Assembly (NCBI GenBank): GCA_024235615.1
Contig: JACKMB010000001.1
Span: 124,001 to 188,000 of the forward strand
DNA length: 64,000 bases
Direction of reading: 5' to 3'
Source of the DNA: Thauera sp.
GTDB lineage: Bacteria > Pseudomonadota > Gammaproteobacteria > Burkholderiales > Rhodocyclaceae
In this document: piece after piece, positions 54,263 through 62,237 of the stretch
Numbering within the stretch: position 1 is the stretch's first letter
How the letters are laid out: every line of letters starts with the position of its first letter
Made by a program: the position numbers and the translations under genes
Notes under the pieces: generated by a model
The model's database searches: none
Told to the model about the DNA's origin: nothing
The model's input: the letters and a program-made list of their open reading frames with translations, nothing else

Positions 54263-54871
54263 ATGACCGCCCGTAGCGAGAACCTCACCGCGCGCCAGCA
54301 GGAAATCCTCGACTTCATCCGCTCCACCGTCGAGTCCGAAGGCCGCCCGCCCACCCGCGCCGAGGTGTGCACCGCCTTCGGCTTCCGCTCGCCCAACGCC
54401 GCCGAGACCCACCTGCGCGCGCTCGCCGCCAAGGGCGCGATCCTGCTCGAGGAAGGCCGCGCGCGCGGCATCCGCCTGGCCGAGGCGCTCGGCCTGCCCC
54501 TGGTCGGCCGCGTCGCCGCGGGCAGCCCCATCCTCGCTGCCGAGCACGTCGAGGCGCGCTACCAGCTCGACCCCGCGCTGTTCTCGCCCCGGGCCGACTA
54601 CCTGCTGCGCGTGCGCGGCATGAGCATGCGCGACGCCGGCATCCTCGACGGCGACCTCATCGCGGTGCACCGCAACGGCGAGGCGCGCAACGGCCAGATC
54701 GTGGTCGCACGGGTGGACGACGACGTCACCGTCAAGACCCTGCAGCGCAAGGGGGCGGTGGTCGAGCTGCTCCCCGCCAACCCGGATTACGCGCCGATCG
54801 TCGTGGACACCCGCCGCGAGCCGCTGGTCATCGAAGGCGTCATGGTGGGGCTGATCCGCAAGGACCACTGA
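54263..54871 (+). CDS. lexA: SOS repressor LexA
   Basis: 202 aa. N-terminal winged helix ([44 protein letters not shown]), cleavage site Ala-Gly in [11 protein letters not shown] (about residue 80), nucleophile Ser in [13 protein letters not shown] (about 119) and general-base Lys in [10 protein letters not shown] (about 156). GGAGG (54253-54257) is 5 bp before ATG 54263 and therefore favours this start over the ATG at 54251. First gene of a cassette with imuA and imuB. Confidence 0.96.
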   Translation: MTARSENLTARQQEILDFIRSTVESEGRPPTRAEVCTAFGFRSPNAAETHLRALAAKGAILLEEGRARGIRLAEALGLPLVGRVAAGSPILAAEHVEARYQLDPALFSPRADYLLRVRGMSMRDAGILDGDLIAVHRNGEARNGQIVVARVDDDVTVKTLQRKGAVVELLPANPDYAPIVVDTRREPLVIEGVMVGLIRKDH

Positions 54872-54893
54872 GCGACCCGATGCCGCGCCCACC

Positions 54894-55763
54894 ATGGCCC
54901 TCCCGCTCCAACGCCACGCCGACGCGTCGCTGCACGCCGCCGTTCCCGTCGCCACCGGCACGCATGACGTGCTTGCCGGCCTGCCTGCGGGCAGCGTGTG
55001 GCAGGCGAGCCGGCTCGCACAGGCTGGCGGGGCGGTGCTGCCGACCGGCTTCGCCGCGCTCGACGCCGAGCTGCCCGGTGGCGGCTGGCCGGCCGGTGCG
55101 CTCATCGAACTCCTCGCCGACCGCCCTGGCGTCGGCGAGCTGAGCCTGCTGCTGCCACTGCTCGGCGCCACCCCCTCCGCACGCTGGATCGTCTGCATCG
55201 CCCCGCCGCTGCTGCCCTACGCCCCTGCGCTGGCGAGCGCCGGCGTGCCGTTGTCGCGCCTGCTCGTCGTGCGTCCCGAACGCCGTGAAGACCTGCTCTG
55301 GGCTGCACGACAGGCCCTGCTGTCGGGCAGCTGCGCCTGCGTGCTGGCCTGGCCACAGCGCATCGACAACGCCGCACTGCGCCGCCTGCAGCTCGCCGCC
55401 GAGGAAAGCGCCACCCCGCTCTTCCTCTTCCGCCACGCCAGCGTCGCCGCGCAGCCCTCGCCCGCGGTGTTGCGGATCGCGCTCGCCCCCCACCCCGAAG
55501 GCCTGCAGCTACGCATCCTCAAGCGCCGCGGACCGCTCTCCACCGCAGCGCTCGTACTCGCTCTCTCACCTGGCGTCGGCAGCGATTCGCGGCTTCCGCC
55601 GCTCCTACACCAGAACCGGAGCCGCGCCGGTTCAGGTAGGAGCGCCGGCAGGCGCGAATTACGGCCCTCGGGCTCACGATCAACCTCGACGGAGTCGGGC
55701 ACACCGCTGTTCGCGGCTTCCGCCGCTCCTACAACAGAACCGGAGCCGCGCCGGTTTATGTAG
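54894..55763 (+). CDS. imuA: Translesion synthesis factor ImuA, C-terminus built by REP repeats
   Basis: 289 aa. The first ~230 residues are a RecA/SulA-like ImuA (VLPTGFAALDAELPGGGWPAGALIELLADRPGVGELSLLLPLL, LWAARQALLSGSCACVLAWPQ). ImuA works with ImuB and the polymerase DnaE2 in mutagenic SOS repair. From about residue 231 the frame runs through a 124-bp tandem REP array, giving RSAGRREL-type peptides, and the stop TAG is inside the last repeat (55761-55763). So about 59 C-terminal residues are repeat-derived and the native end is lost or extended. It begins 22 bp after lexA. Confidence 0.9.
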   Translation: MALPLQRHADASLHAAVPVATGTHDVLAGLPAGSVWQASRLAQAGGAVLPTGFAALDAELPGGGWPAGALIELLADRPGVGELSLLLPLLGATPSARWIVCIAPPLLPYAPALASAGVPLSRLLVVRPERREDLLWAARQALLSGSCACVLAWPQRIDNAALRRLQLAAEESATPLFLFRHASVAAQPSPAVLRIALAPHPEGLQLRILKRRGPLSTAALVLALSPGVGSDSRLPPLLHQNRSRAGSGRSAGRRELRPSGSRSTSTESGTPLFAASAAPTTEPEPRRFM

Positions 55764-55782
55764 GAGCGCCGGCAGGCGCGAA
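55586..55782. repeat. 124-bp tandem REP-like pairs encoding the ImuA tail
   Basis: Copies at 55586-55608 (-, variant), 55636-55658 (+), 55710-55732 (-, variant) and 55760-55782 (+). The inverted pair is duplicated with a period of exactly 124 bp; 124 is not a multiple of 3, so the second unit is read in another frame. The imuA stop codon lies in the last copy. Confidence 0.9.
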
Positions 55783-55844
55783 TTGCGGCCTTCGATCACG
55801 GACCACGGTCGCTTCATTCACCAACATTCAACCGGAGCGAATCC

Positions 55845-57425
55845 ATGTTGTGGCTGGCCATCCTGTTGCCGGCCCTGCCGCTGCAGGTGTTCACCCGCGG
55901 CGTGCGCGAGGCCCCACCGCTGGCGATCCTGTCGCCGCGGGGCCGGGTGCTGGCTGCCAGCGCGGCGGCGAGCGCGGCCGGCATCGAAGCGGGACAACGC
56001 GCCGCGAGCGCCCTCGCCCTGCTGCCCGAACTGCGCCTGCAGCCGCGCGAGCCGGCGCGCGAGGCCGAGGCCCTCGCCGAGATCGCCACCTGGGCCGGGC
56101 GCTTCAGTCCGCGGATCAGCCTGTCCGCTCCCGACGCGGTGCTGCTGGAGATCTCCTCCTGCCTGCGCCTGTTCGGCGGTGTGACCCAGATCGAGGCCGC
56201 CGTGCGCGAAGGCCTTGGCGGCCTGGGCTTCGCGGCCCGGCTGGGCTGCGCGCCCACAGCGCTGGCGGCGCGCTGGATGGCACGGACAGGCGCTCCTGCC
56301 GAAGGTGCGGCACCTTCGAGACCGATCCCCCCCTCCTTCCCATCCGCCCCCACCGCGCCATCCAACGCGCCCATCCACACCCCCTGCTCCACCGACGCCA
56401 CCCACGCCGACGCGCGAGACTGGCGCGCCGCGCTCGACCCGCTGCCGATTGAACTGCTGAGCGAGGAGGACGCCTGCGACGCCGCCACGCTGGAGTTGCT
56501 CGCCGGGCTCGGCCTGCGCACCCTGGGCGAGCTTCGCTGCCTGCCGCCCGCCGGGCTCGCCCGCCGTGGCGCGCAGGCGGCCGTCCGGACAATCGCCCGG
56601 GCACGTGGCGAGCTCGCCGATCCGCGCCCCTGGTTCGAGGCACCGCTGCGCTTCCACCACAAGCTCGCCCTGCCCGCGCCCGAACTTCACGTCGAGGCCC
56701 TGCTCTTCGCCGCGCGCCGCCTTTTCGCCAGCCTTGCCGCCTGGCTCGACGCCCGCCACGCAGCGATCGACCGCTTCTGCCTGCGCTTCGGCCACGGCTC
56801 GCGAGCACCCACCGAGATCGAGTTCGCGCTCGGCCGCCCGAGCCGCGACGAGGCCCGCTTCGCCCTGATCGTGCGCGAACGCCTGGCCGTGCTCGAACTA
56901 TCCGCCGAGGTCGACTCGATCACGCTGAGCGCGGAACGCCCGCTCCCTGCCGATCCCCGCGGCACCGACCTGTTCGGCGATCCCGCCCAGGCCGGCGACG
57001 ACGCCGCCCTGCTGCTCGCCCGCCTGCAAGCTCGGCTCGGCGAGAACGGCGTGCAGCGCCTCGATCTTCGCGCCGATCACCGTCCCGAGGCCGCCTGGCG
57101 AAATGCCAGACCGTCCGCGCCGGCCGTCCCCCCACGCGCCCGCCGCGACGCACCCCCAGGTGCCCCCTCGACGCGGACGCCCCCCCCGCCGGCAAGCACC
57201 GCCGCCAGACTGCGCCCGCTCTGGCTGCTGCCCGCGCCGCACCCGATCGCCGCCCCCCGCTACACCCTGCTCGGCGCCGCCGAACGCATCGAGACCGGCT
57301 GGTGGGACGGCATGCCCGTGCGCCGTGACTACTACCTCGCGCGCGACGCCGACAACGTGCTGTGCTGGATCTTCGAGAGCCTGGATGCGCCGGGACAATG
57401 GTTCGTGCATGGGTATTTCGGCTGA
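55845..57425 (+). CDS. imuB: Y-family polymerase homologue ImuB
   Basis: 526 aa. MLWLAILLPALPLQVFTRG is the ImuB start and GRVLAASAAASAAGIEAGQRAASALALLPELRLQ follows, as in the family. It resembles a Y-family polymerase but lacks the acidic catalytic residues expected for DinB, consistent with ImuB acting as a scaffold for DnaE2 and the sliding clamp. GIEAGQ and FGGVTQIEAAVREGLGGLGF are typical. An Ala/Pro-rich insert near residues 150-190 and a Pro-rich linker near 430-460 lengthen it. GGAG lies about 10 bp before the ATG. Confidence 0.9.
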   Translation: MLWLAILLPALPLQVFTRGVREAPPLAILSPRGRVLAASAAASAAGIEAGQRAASALALLPELRLQPREPAREAEALAEIATWAGRFSPRISLSAPDAVLLEISSCLRLFGGVTQIEAAVREGLGGLGFAARLGCAPTALAARWMARTGAPAEGAAPSRPIPPSFPSAPTAPSNAPIHTPCSTDATHADARDWRAALDPLPIELLSEEDACDAATLELLAGLGLRTLGELRCLPPAGLARRGAQAAVRTIARARGELADPRPWFEAPLRFHHKLALPAPELHVEALLFAARRLFASLAAWLDARHAAIDRFCLRFGHGSRAPTEIEFALGRPSRDEARFALIVRERLAVLELSAEVDSITLSAERPLPADPRGTDLFGDPAQAGDDAALLLARLQARLGENGVQRLDLRADHRPEAAWRNARPSAPAVPPRARRDAPPGAPSTRTPPPPASTAARLRPLWLLPAPHPIAAPRYTLLGAAERIETGWWDGMPVRRDYYLARDADNVLCWIFESLDAPGQWFVHGYFG

Positions 57426-57523
57426 CGGCGTCTTGCAAGGGCTCACGGAGCCCGCGCCGGGAGATCGGAGCGACGGGCGTAGTACACTTGTCCGGCTTCC
57501 AATTCGCTCCACGCCCCTACTCC

Positions 57524-58114
57524 ATGCCCGACACCTCCCCCACCGTCGCCGTTTCCGCGCCCTCCAACCGCAGCTCCACTCCTCCGCCGGGCGACCGTGA
57601 CCGCCGGCGCGCCTTGTTCGCGCTGCTGGTCTGCGTGGTCGCGCTGCCCGCCTCGTGGCTGTTGTTCAGCCAGCTCGAGCGGCTGTGGCCGGAGATCGTG
57701 CGACTCGAGGGAATTCCTTTCCTCGCGGCGGCCACCCTGCTCGGCGGCGCGATGGCGATCGGCCCGCTCGCCGCGGCCCTCGGCTTCCTGGTCGCGGTGT
57801 GGTTCGGGGTGCGCAGCGTCTATAGCCCGCGCAGCCGGACGACGCCGCTGCTCGACCGCGTCATCGTCGGTGCCGGCCTGCTGGTGTGGTTCATGCCCGC
57901 GCTGGCGGCGATCGCGCAGGCGGTGCGCGCGCTCATCACCGGACGCATCCATTTCGTGCGCCCGCCGCGCGACTACTTCCTCGCCACCGACCCGATCGCC
58001 TTCTGGCAGGGCGTCGGCTTCTGGCTGATCATCGCGGCGCTCGCAGGCTTCCTCGCCTGGCGCTACTGGCAGCCCAAACTGTTCCCGGCTGCCACCGCCA
58101 CACCCGCGGCCTGA
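57524..58114 (+). CDS. Hypothetical membrane protein
   Basis: 196 aa with about four membrane segments: ALFALLVCVVALPASWLLF (about 27-45), FLAAATLLGGAMAIGPLAAALGFLVAVWFGV (about 65-95), VIVGAGLLVWFMPALAAIAQAV (about 108-129) and GVGFWLIIAALAGFLAWRYW (about 165-184). A polar N-terminus rich in Ser/Pro precedes them. I do not recognise the family. It may be linked to imuB only by position (98 bp apart). Confidence 0.65.
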   Translation: MPDTSPTVAVSAPSNRSSTPPPGDRDRRRALFALLVCVVALPASWLLFSQLERLWPEIVRLEGIPFLAAATLLGGAMAIGPLAAALGFLVAVWFGVRSVYSPRSRTTPLLDRVIVGAGLLVWFMPALAAIAQAVRALITGRIHFVRPPRDYFLATDPIAFWQGVGFWLIIAALAGFLAWRYWQPKLFPAATATPAA

Positions 58115-58216
58115 GCGGGAGGCACTCCGCGACGGGTGCTCCCGCACCCGCGCGCCCGCTCCCGTCTCACCATCCGGCAGTGCGCGCCCACCCTGAACGC
58201 ATGACCTCGCGCCGCA

Positions 58217-60064
58217 TCAGCCCCCCAGCCAGCCCCGCCGCAACCTGAGAGCCTCGCTGTCGGCACGCGGGGCGAGCTTGAGCTCCTGGCGCTCGGCGGG
58301 CGGCGCCGCGAGTACCGCGCGAAAACTCATCAGCTCGTCACGCCGGAAGAGGTGCAGTTCCACCTCGTCGCCCGCGCGCCGGCGGGCGAGCAGTTCGTCC
58401 ACCGCCTTGGCGTTCGCGATCCTGAGCCCGTCGAGCGCGATCAGCACGTCCCCGGCCGAGATGCCCGCGGCCTGCGCCGGGCCGTCGTCGTACACGCTGG
58501 CGACCTTCGCCTCGCCCCCACCCGCGGCGAGCTTCATTCCGAGCACCGGCGCGCTTCCCGCAGCGTCGGCGCGCAGGGTCACGCCGAAAGGCCGCAGCAG
58601 GCGCGCCAGCGGCAGGTCCTCGCAGCCCTCCACCGCCTTCTGCAGCCACTTCGCCAGGCGTACGCCGAGGCGTTCGCCGCCCACCTCGCGCACCGCGGCG
58701 AAGATGCCGTCTTCGGGCACGCCGATCCCCGTGAGGCCGTGGCGCTGCCAAAGCAGGCGCATCACGTCGTCCAGGCTCGCCGCACCCTCGCTGCCGGCGC
58801 GCAGCTGCAGGTCGAGCGCGAGCCCGATCAGCGCGCCCTTGGCGTAGTAGCTGACGATGGCGTTGGGCGCGTTCTCGTCCTGGCGGTAGTACTTGGTCCA
58901 CGCGTCGAACGAGGACTCCGCCACGCTCTGCTTGAGGCGGCCGCTGCCACGCAGCACGTTGGCGATGTTCTTGCCGAGCAGCCCGAGGTAGTCGTCGATG
59001 CCGATCACGCCGCTGCGCACCAGGGCGAGATCATCGTAGTACGAGGTGAAGCCCTCGAAGGCCCACAGCAGCCGGGTGTGGTTCTCGCGCGCGAGCTCGT
59101 ATGGCGTGAACGCCGCCGGCTTGATGCGCTTGACGTTCCAGGTGTGGAAGTACTCGTGGCTGCACAGCCCGAGGAAGCTCTTGTAGCCGTCGGGCAGGCC
59201 CTCCATGCCCTTCCAAGGCAGCTCGGCGCGGCTGCAGATCAGCGCAGTCGACGCACGATGCTCCAGCCCGCCGTAGCCCTCGCCCACCACCATGGTGAGA
59301 AAGGCGTAGTAGTCCACCGGCGCCGGCGCGCCGAAGAGCGCGATCTGCCATTCGCACACCCGGCGCAGGTCGGCGCACAGGCGCTCGAGGTCGCAGTCGT
59401 GGCGGCCGGTCAGCGCGATGTCGTGCGGCACGCCCGCGGCCTCGAAGCGCGCCAGCGTGAAGCGACCCATCTCGACCGGATGGTCGATCAGCTCATCGTA
59501 GTCCGCGGCACGGAAGCGCCCGAAGCGGCACGCCTGGCCGGGGCGCCCATGCTCGGGCGGGAGCGCGGTGACGAGCTTCCAGTCGCGACCGCTCTCGCCC
59601 TCGGGGCGCTCGATGGTCACCACGCAGGGCGCGTCGCTGCGGCCTGCCACCGCGAGGAAGACACTGGTGCCGTTGAAGAAGCCGTGCGTGGTGTCGAGGT
59701 GGGCGGTGCGTACCGACAGGTCCCAGGCATAGACCTCGTAATGCACGCTCAGAGAGCGTGCTCCCCGCACCGGTGCCGCGCGCCAGGTGTGCTTGTCGAG
59801 CTTCTCCAGCGCGCAGGGCGCGCCGTCGGCCTCGGCGCGGATACGCACGATGTTGCGCGCGAACTCCCGGATCATGTAGCTGCCCGGGATCCACGCCGGC
59901 AGACTGAAGACCTGTCCTGCGGGATCGGGCTCGGCCACCGTGCAGCTCACCTCGAAGAGGTGGGCACCGGGGTTCGCCGGCCGGATGCGGTATTCGACCG
60001 CCGGCAACCGGCGATCATGAGACGACGGTGCGGCGGCGGACGAGCGGATGGATCGGGCGGACAT
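58217..60064 (-). CDS. M61-family metallopeptidase with PDZ domain
   Basis: 615 aa. The zinc-binding HExxH is in CSHEYFHTWNVKR (about 265-277), with the third ligand glutamate in LWAFEGFTSYYDD, both typical of M61 (glycyl aminopeptidase-like). A C-terminal PDZ domain (about 530-600, VYDDGPAQAAGISAGDVLIALDGLRI) regulates access. Start MSARSIRSSAA at 60064; the upstream frame overlaps tRNA genes and is rejected. No signal peptide is evident, so it is likely cytoplasmic. Confidence 0.9.
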   Translation of the reverse strand: MSARSIRSSAAAPSSHDRRLPAVEYRIRPANPGAHLFEVSCTVAEPDPAGQVFSLPAWIPGSYMIREFARNIVRIRAEADGAPCALEKLDKHTWRAAPVRGARSLSVHYEVYAWDLSVRTAHLDTTHGFFNGTSVFLAVAGRSDAPCVVTIERPEGESGRDWKLVTALPPEHGRPGQACRFGRFRAADYDELIDHPVEMGRFTLARFEAAGVPHDIALTGRHDCDLERLCADLRRVCEWQIALFGAPAPVDYYAFLTMVVGEGYGGLEHRASTALICSRAELPWKGMEGLPDGYKSFLGLCSHEYFHTWNVKRIKPAAFTPYELARENHTRLLWAFEGFTSYYDDLALVRSGVIGIDDYLGLLGKNIANVLRGSGRLKQSVAESSFDAWTKYYRQDENAPNAIVSYYAKGALIGLALDLQLRAGSEGAASLDDVMRLLWQRHGLTGIGVPEDGIFAAVREVGGERLGVRLAKWLQKAVEGCEDLPLARLLRPFGVTLRADAAGSAPVLGMKLAAGGGEAKVASVYDDGPAQAAGISAGDVLIALDGLRIANAKAVDELLARRRAGDEVELHLFRRDELMSFRAVLAAPPAERQELKLAPRADSEALRLRRGWLGG

Positions 60065-60173
60065 CGGCGGGCTCCGGCAGAACTGGTCTGGAAGAGGTCC
60101 AATCGTAACCGCATGGCCGGGCGCCGGGGAGGCGTACGAGGAGGAAGAAGCAATCGCCTGCGCGCTCAAAACG

Positions 60174-60199
60174 AAAACCCGGCGCGAGGGCCGGGTTTT
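60174..60199 (-). terminator. Intrinsic terminator after the tRNA-Val genes
   Basis: Minus strand: arms AAAACCCGGC and GCCGGGTTTT around a 6-base loop, with an adjacent T-run on both strands. It lies 9 bp after the last tRNA-Val and would end the tRNA transcript. Confidence 0.8.
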
Positions 60200-60207
60200 C
60201 GGGTGTC

Positions 60208-60282
60208 TGGTGGGCGGTACTGGGATCGAACCAGTGACCCCTGCCGTGTGAAGGCAGTGCTCTACCGCTGAGCTAACCGCCC
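60208..60282 (-). tRNA. tRNA-Val (anticodon CAC), copy 2
   Basis: 75 bases including an encoded CCA. Acceptor arms GGGCGGT and ACCGCCC, D-loop with TTAGCTCAGCGGTAGAGC, anticodon arm CTGCC-TTCACAC-GGCAG giving CAC (Val, GTG codons), and T-loop GGTTCGATCC. Identical to the copy at 60347-60421 by eye. Confidence 0.96.
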
Positions 60283-60346
60283 TGATCGGGATGCGCAAAC
60301 CGCAGCCTGACGCAGGTTTTTCAGGAAGGTGCACCACCGCTGCGGG

Positions 60347-60421
60347 TGGTGGGCGGTACTGGGATCGAACCAGTGACCCCTGCCGTGTGAAGGCAGTGCT
60401 CTACCGCTGAGCTAACCGCCC
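60347..60421 (-). tRNA. tRNA-Val (anticodon CAC), copy 1
   Basis: 75 bases with encoded CCA, same structure and sequence as the copy 139 bp downstream. The pair is probably transcribed together toward lower coordinates, ending at the terminator at 60174-60199. The region 60422-60595 upstream should hold their promoter; I found no clear pair of hexamers. Confidence 0.96.
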
Positions 60422-60595
60422 TTCCGAAAAGAGGCCGCATTCTAGAAGGCGGGCCGCCGGGCGTCAAGCGCAGGATCGCGGATCGGCCTGTCAAGCAGGG
60501 CGAGGCATGCGTGCGGCTTCCTGCGCCGCTCGATTCTCGGCCGCCGGCGCTGCTGCGCAAGCCAGGACCTGCCCCGGAACCACCGCAGCCACGAC

Positions 60596-60630
60596 AAAAA
60601 GGCCGCGCGGCGGATGCCGGGCGGCCTTTT
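60596..60630 (-). terminator. Intrinsic terminator after the phasin gene
   Basis: Arms AAAAGGCCGC and GCGGCCTTTT with a ~13-base loop, with T-runs in both directions. 39 bp after the phasin stop on the minus strand. Confidence 0.85.
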
Positions 60631-60669
60631 GCTGCGAGGCGGCGCGGACGCCGCCTGGCGGTGGCGCGA

Positions 60670-61218
60670 TTACTTCTTGGTCGCGGCGCTGACGGCCTTG
60701 ACGGTGGCTTCGGTCGCGGCGGCCATGTTGGCTTCGGCGACTTCAGCAGCCTGGCGGGCGGCCTTGCTGGCGTTGTCGTACAGGCTGTTGGCGGTGTTCA
60801 TCGCCGAACGGACGGCCTCGAACACGCCCTCGGAGCCGGCGGGGGCCTGCTTGGCAGCCTGCTCGAGCATCTCGTGGAAGCGCTTGTTCAGGTCGGCGAT
60901 CTGCTTCTCGAACAGGTTCGACACTTCCTGCTGGCCTTCGGTGGCGATCTCCTGGACGCTGCGGGCGTAGGCGACGGCCTTGTCGAGCATCGGCTTGGTG
61001 AGCTCACCCTGGAGCTTGGCGAGCTGCTGCGGGTCCTTGGCTTCGGCCAGCTTGCGGGTGGTGGCGACGCTGTCTTCGAGCACCGAACGCACGGTGTTGA
61101 GGTTGAGTTCGGCCAGGCGCTCGGCGCGGGCGATGGCGCTGTTGGCGAGCGACATCATGGCTTCGAGGTTGGCTTGGCCGACGGCGGCGAACTGCTCGGG
61201 GGTCTGGATCTTGGTCAT
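60670..61218 (-). CDS. phaP: Phasin (PHA granule protein)
   Basis: 182 aa. MTKIQTPEQFAAVGQANLEAMMSLANSAIARAERLAELNLNTVRS is the phasin_2 family start: amphipathic helices that coat polyhydroxyalkanoate granules. No signal peptide, no cysteine, Ala/Lys-rich tail. The start at 61218 follows AAGGAAA; the extension to 61323 reaches toward the promoter and is rejected. It implies that the host stores PHA. Promoter and PhaR-like boxes lie upstream. Confidence 0.94.
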   Translation of the reverse strand: MTKIQTPEQFAAVGQANLEAMMSLANSAIARAERLAELNLNTVRSVLEDSVATTRKLAEAKDPQQLAKLQGELTKPMLDKAVAYARSVQEIATEGQQEVSNLFEKQIADLNKRFHEMLEQAAKQAPAGSEGVFEAVRSAMNTANSLYDNASKAARQAAEVAEANMAAATEATVKAVSAATKK

Positions 61219-61313
61219 GGCTGGTTTCCTTGGTGAATTGCAGTGGAGTCGATGAAGCGTAAAAAATCCTGCGGTCCATGCGGCCCTGTTGCCCGAAAAC
61301 CTTCCGGCTTCGC

Positions 61314-61390
61314 TTTGCTGCACCGCACAATGGAGTCGATTATAGCGCCCCGAATTCGGTCGTCAACTCTTTTTTGCTGCACCGCAGCAA
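61314..61390 (-). promoter_or_regulatory. phaP promoter flanked by PhaR-like boxes
   Basis: Minus strand -35 TTGACG (61361-61366), 16-base spacer, consensus -10 TATAAT (61339-61344). A perfect inverted repeat TTGCTGC-ACC-GCAGCAA (61374-61390) lies just upstream of the -35, and a second related box (61314-61330, CTGC-ACC-GCAC core) just after the -10, over the expected start. The CTGC-N3-GCAG core resembles described PhaR operators; double binding would repress phasin until PHA is made. The long leader (61219-61313) holds nothing else recognised. Confidence 0.7.
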
Positions 61391-61506
61391 TTCTTTTGCA
61401 AACCCATCGGCAAGCGCCCGGAATCCATTCCGCAACGTCCGCGATCGTCTTCCAGCCAGGTTTCAAGCGCGTGACGATGCCCTCCACAGCCCCCTCGCCG
61501 ACCGGC

Positions 61507-61719
61507 TCATTCCGCCTTCTTCCTGCCCGGCGTCGCCGGGTCCTCCGGGTCGATGCCCCAGTCGCCATAGGTGTACCAGTCGTCGCCCAACAGCTCGATC
61601 GGGTGCTGGGTCCGCCCCGATCCATTGCCGCAGCCAAGGGCATCGACCGAGCAATACTTGTCGCATCCCCAGCAGATGCGTTCGGGGTTCTTCGGATGCA
61701 GGGGAAATTTCTTCGCCAT
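61507..61719 (-). CDS. DUF3079 small cysteine-rich protein
   Basis: 70 aa. MAKKFPLHPKNPERICWGCDKYCSVDALGCGNGSGRTQHPIELLGDDWY is the DUF3079 pattern, with four cysteines (CWGCDKYC, GCGNG) that could bind a metal. Function unknown. The Lys/Glu-rich end is short and divergent. The upstream ATG (61734) would add five residues. Confidence 0.85.
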   Translation of the reverse strand: MAKKFPLHPKNPERICWGCDKYCSVDALGCGNGSGRTQHPIELLGDDWYTYGDWGIDPEDPATPGRKKAE

Positions 61720-61810
61720 GACTACACTCTCCATTAGGGTGCCCGGGACGCCGACATGCTCGACCCCGCACGGGACACCCGGCTCGCGGCCGGGCGCGGC
61801 ACCTCCCCGC

Positions 61811-62161
61811 TCAGGCCTTGCGCTCGCCCTTGAGCATCACCAGCAGCATCTTGAACTGCGCGCACGGCGCCACCGCATGCGGCGCCCCCGCGGGAATCAG
61901 CAGCGTCGCGCCCTCACCCAGCCGATGAAGGTCGGCATCGACGCGCACCTCGGCCTCGCCCTCCACGCCGATCAGCAGCGCGTCGAAGGGCGCGGTGTGC
62001 TCGCTGAGGCCCTCGCCCTCGTCGAAGGCGAACAGTGTGACGCTGCCGGCGGCGTTTTTCACCAGCATGCGGCTCACGATCGCCTGCTGCTGGAAAGCGA
62101 GCATCTCCTTGAGCTTCTCGACGCGGATCTCGGTGCGCGCAGCGTTCGATCGATCGGTCAT
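61811..62161 (-). CDS. Cupin-fold protein
   Basis: 116 aa. A single small cupin barrel: LSEHTAPFDALLIGVEGEAEVRVD (about 54-77) and LGEGATLLIPAGAPHAVAP (about 83-101). The first histidine-motif is reduced to one His, so metal binding may be weakened. Such small cupins are usually of unknown substrate. The frame is open to 62188; MTDRS at 62161 is chosen because it follows an AGGGAGGG purine run. It is 76 bp from the HPP-CBS gene. Confidence 0.78.
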   Translation of the reverse strand: MTDRSNAARTEIRVEKLKEMLAFQQQAIVSRMLVKNAAGSVTLFAFDEGEGLSEHTAPFDALLIGVEGEAEVRVDADLHRLGEGATLLIPAGAPHAVAPCAQFKMLLVMLKGERKA

Positions 62162-62237
62162 CTCCGGTCCCTCCCTCTTGTCACGCACTTCATCGCAATG
62201 CTACTCCTGCACACGCGGAACGATCCGGCTGCGCCGC

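Noticed and set aside
56301-56317. Short perfect hairpin GAAGGTGC-G-GCACCTTC inside imuB
   Set aside because: It lies in coding sequence, has no T-run and does not match the REP family. Likely chance in GC-rich DNA.
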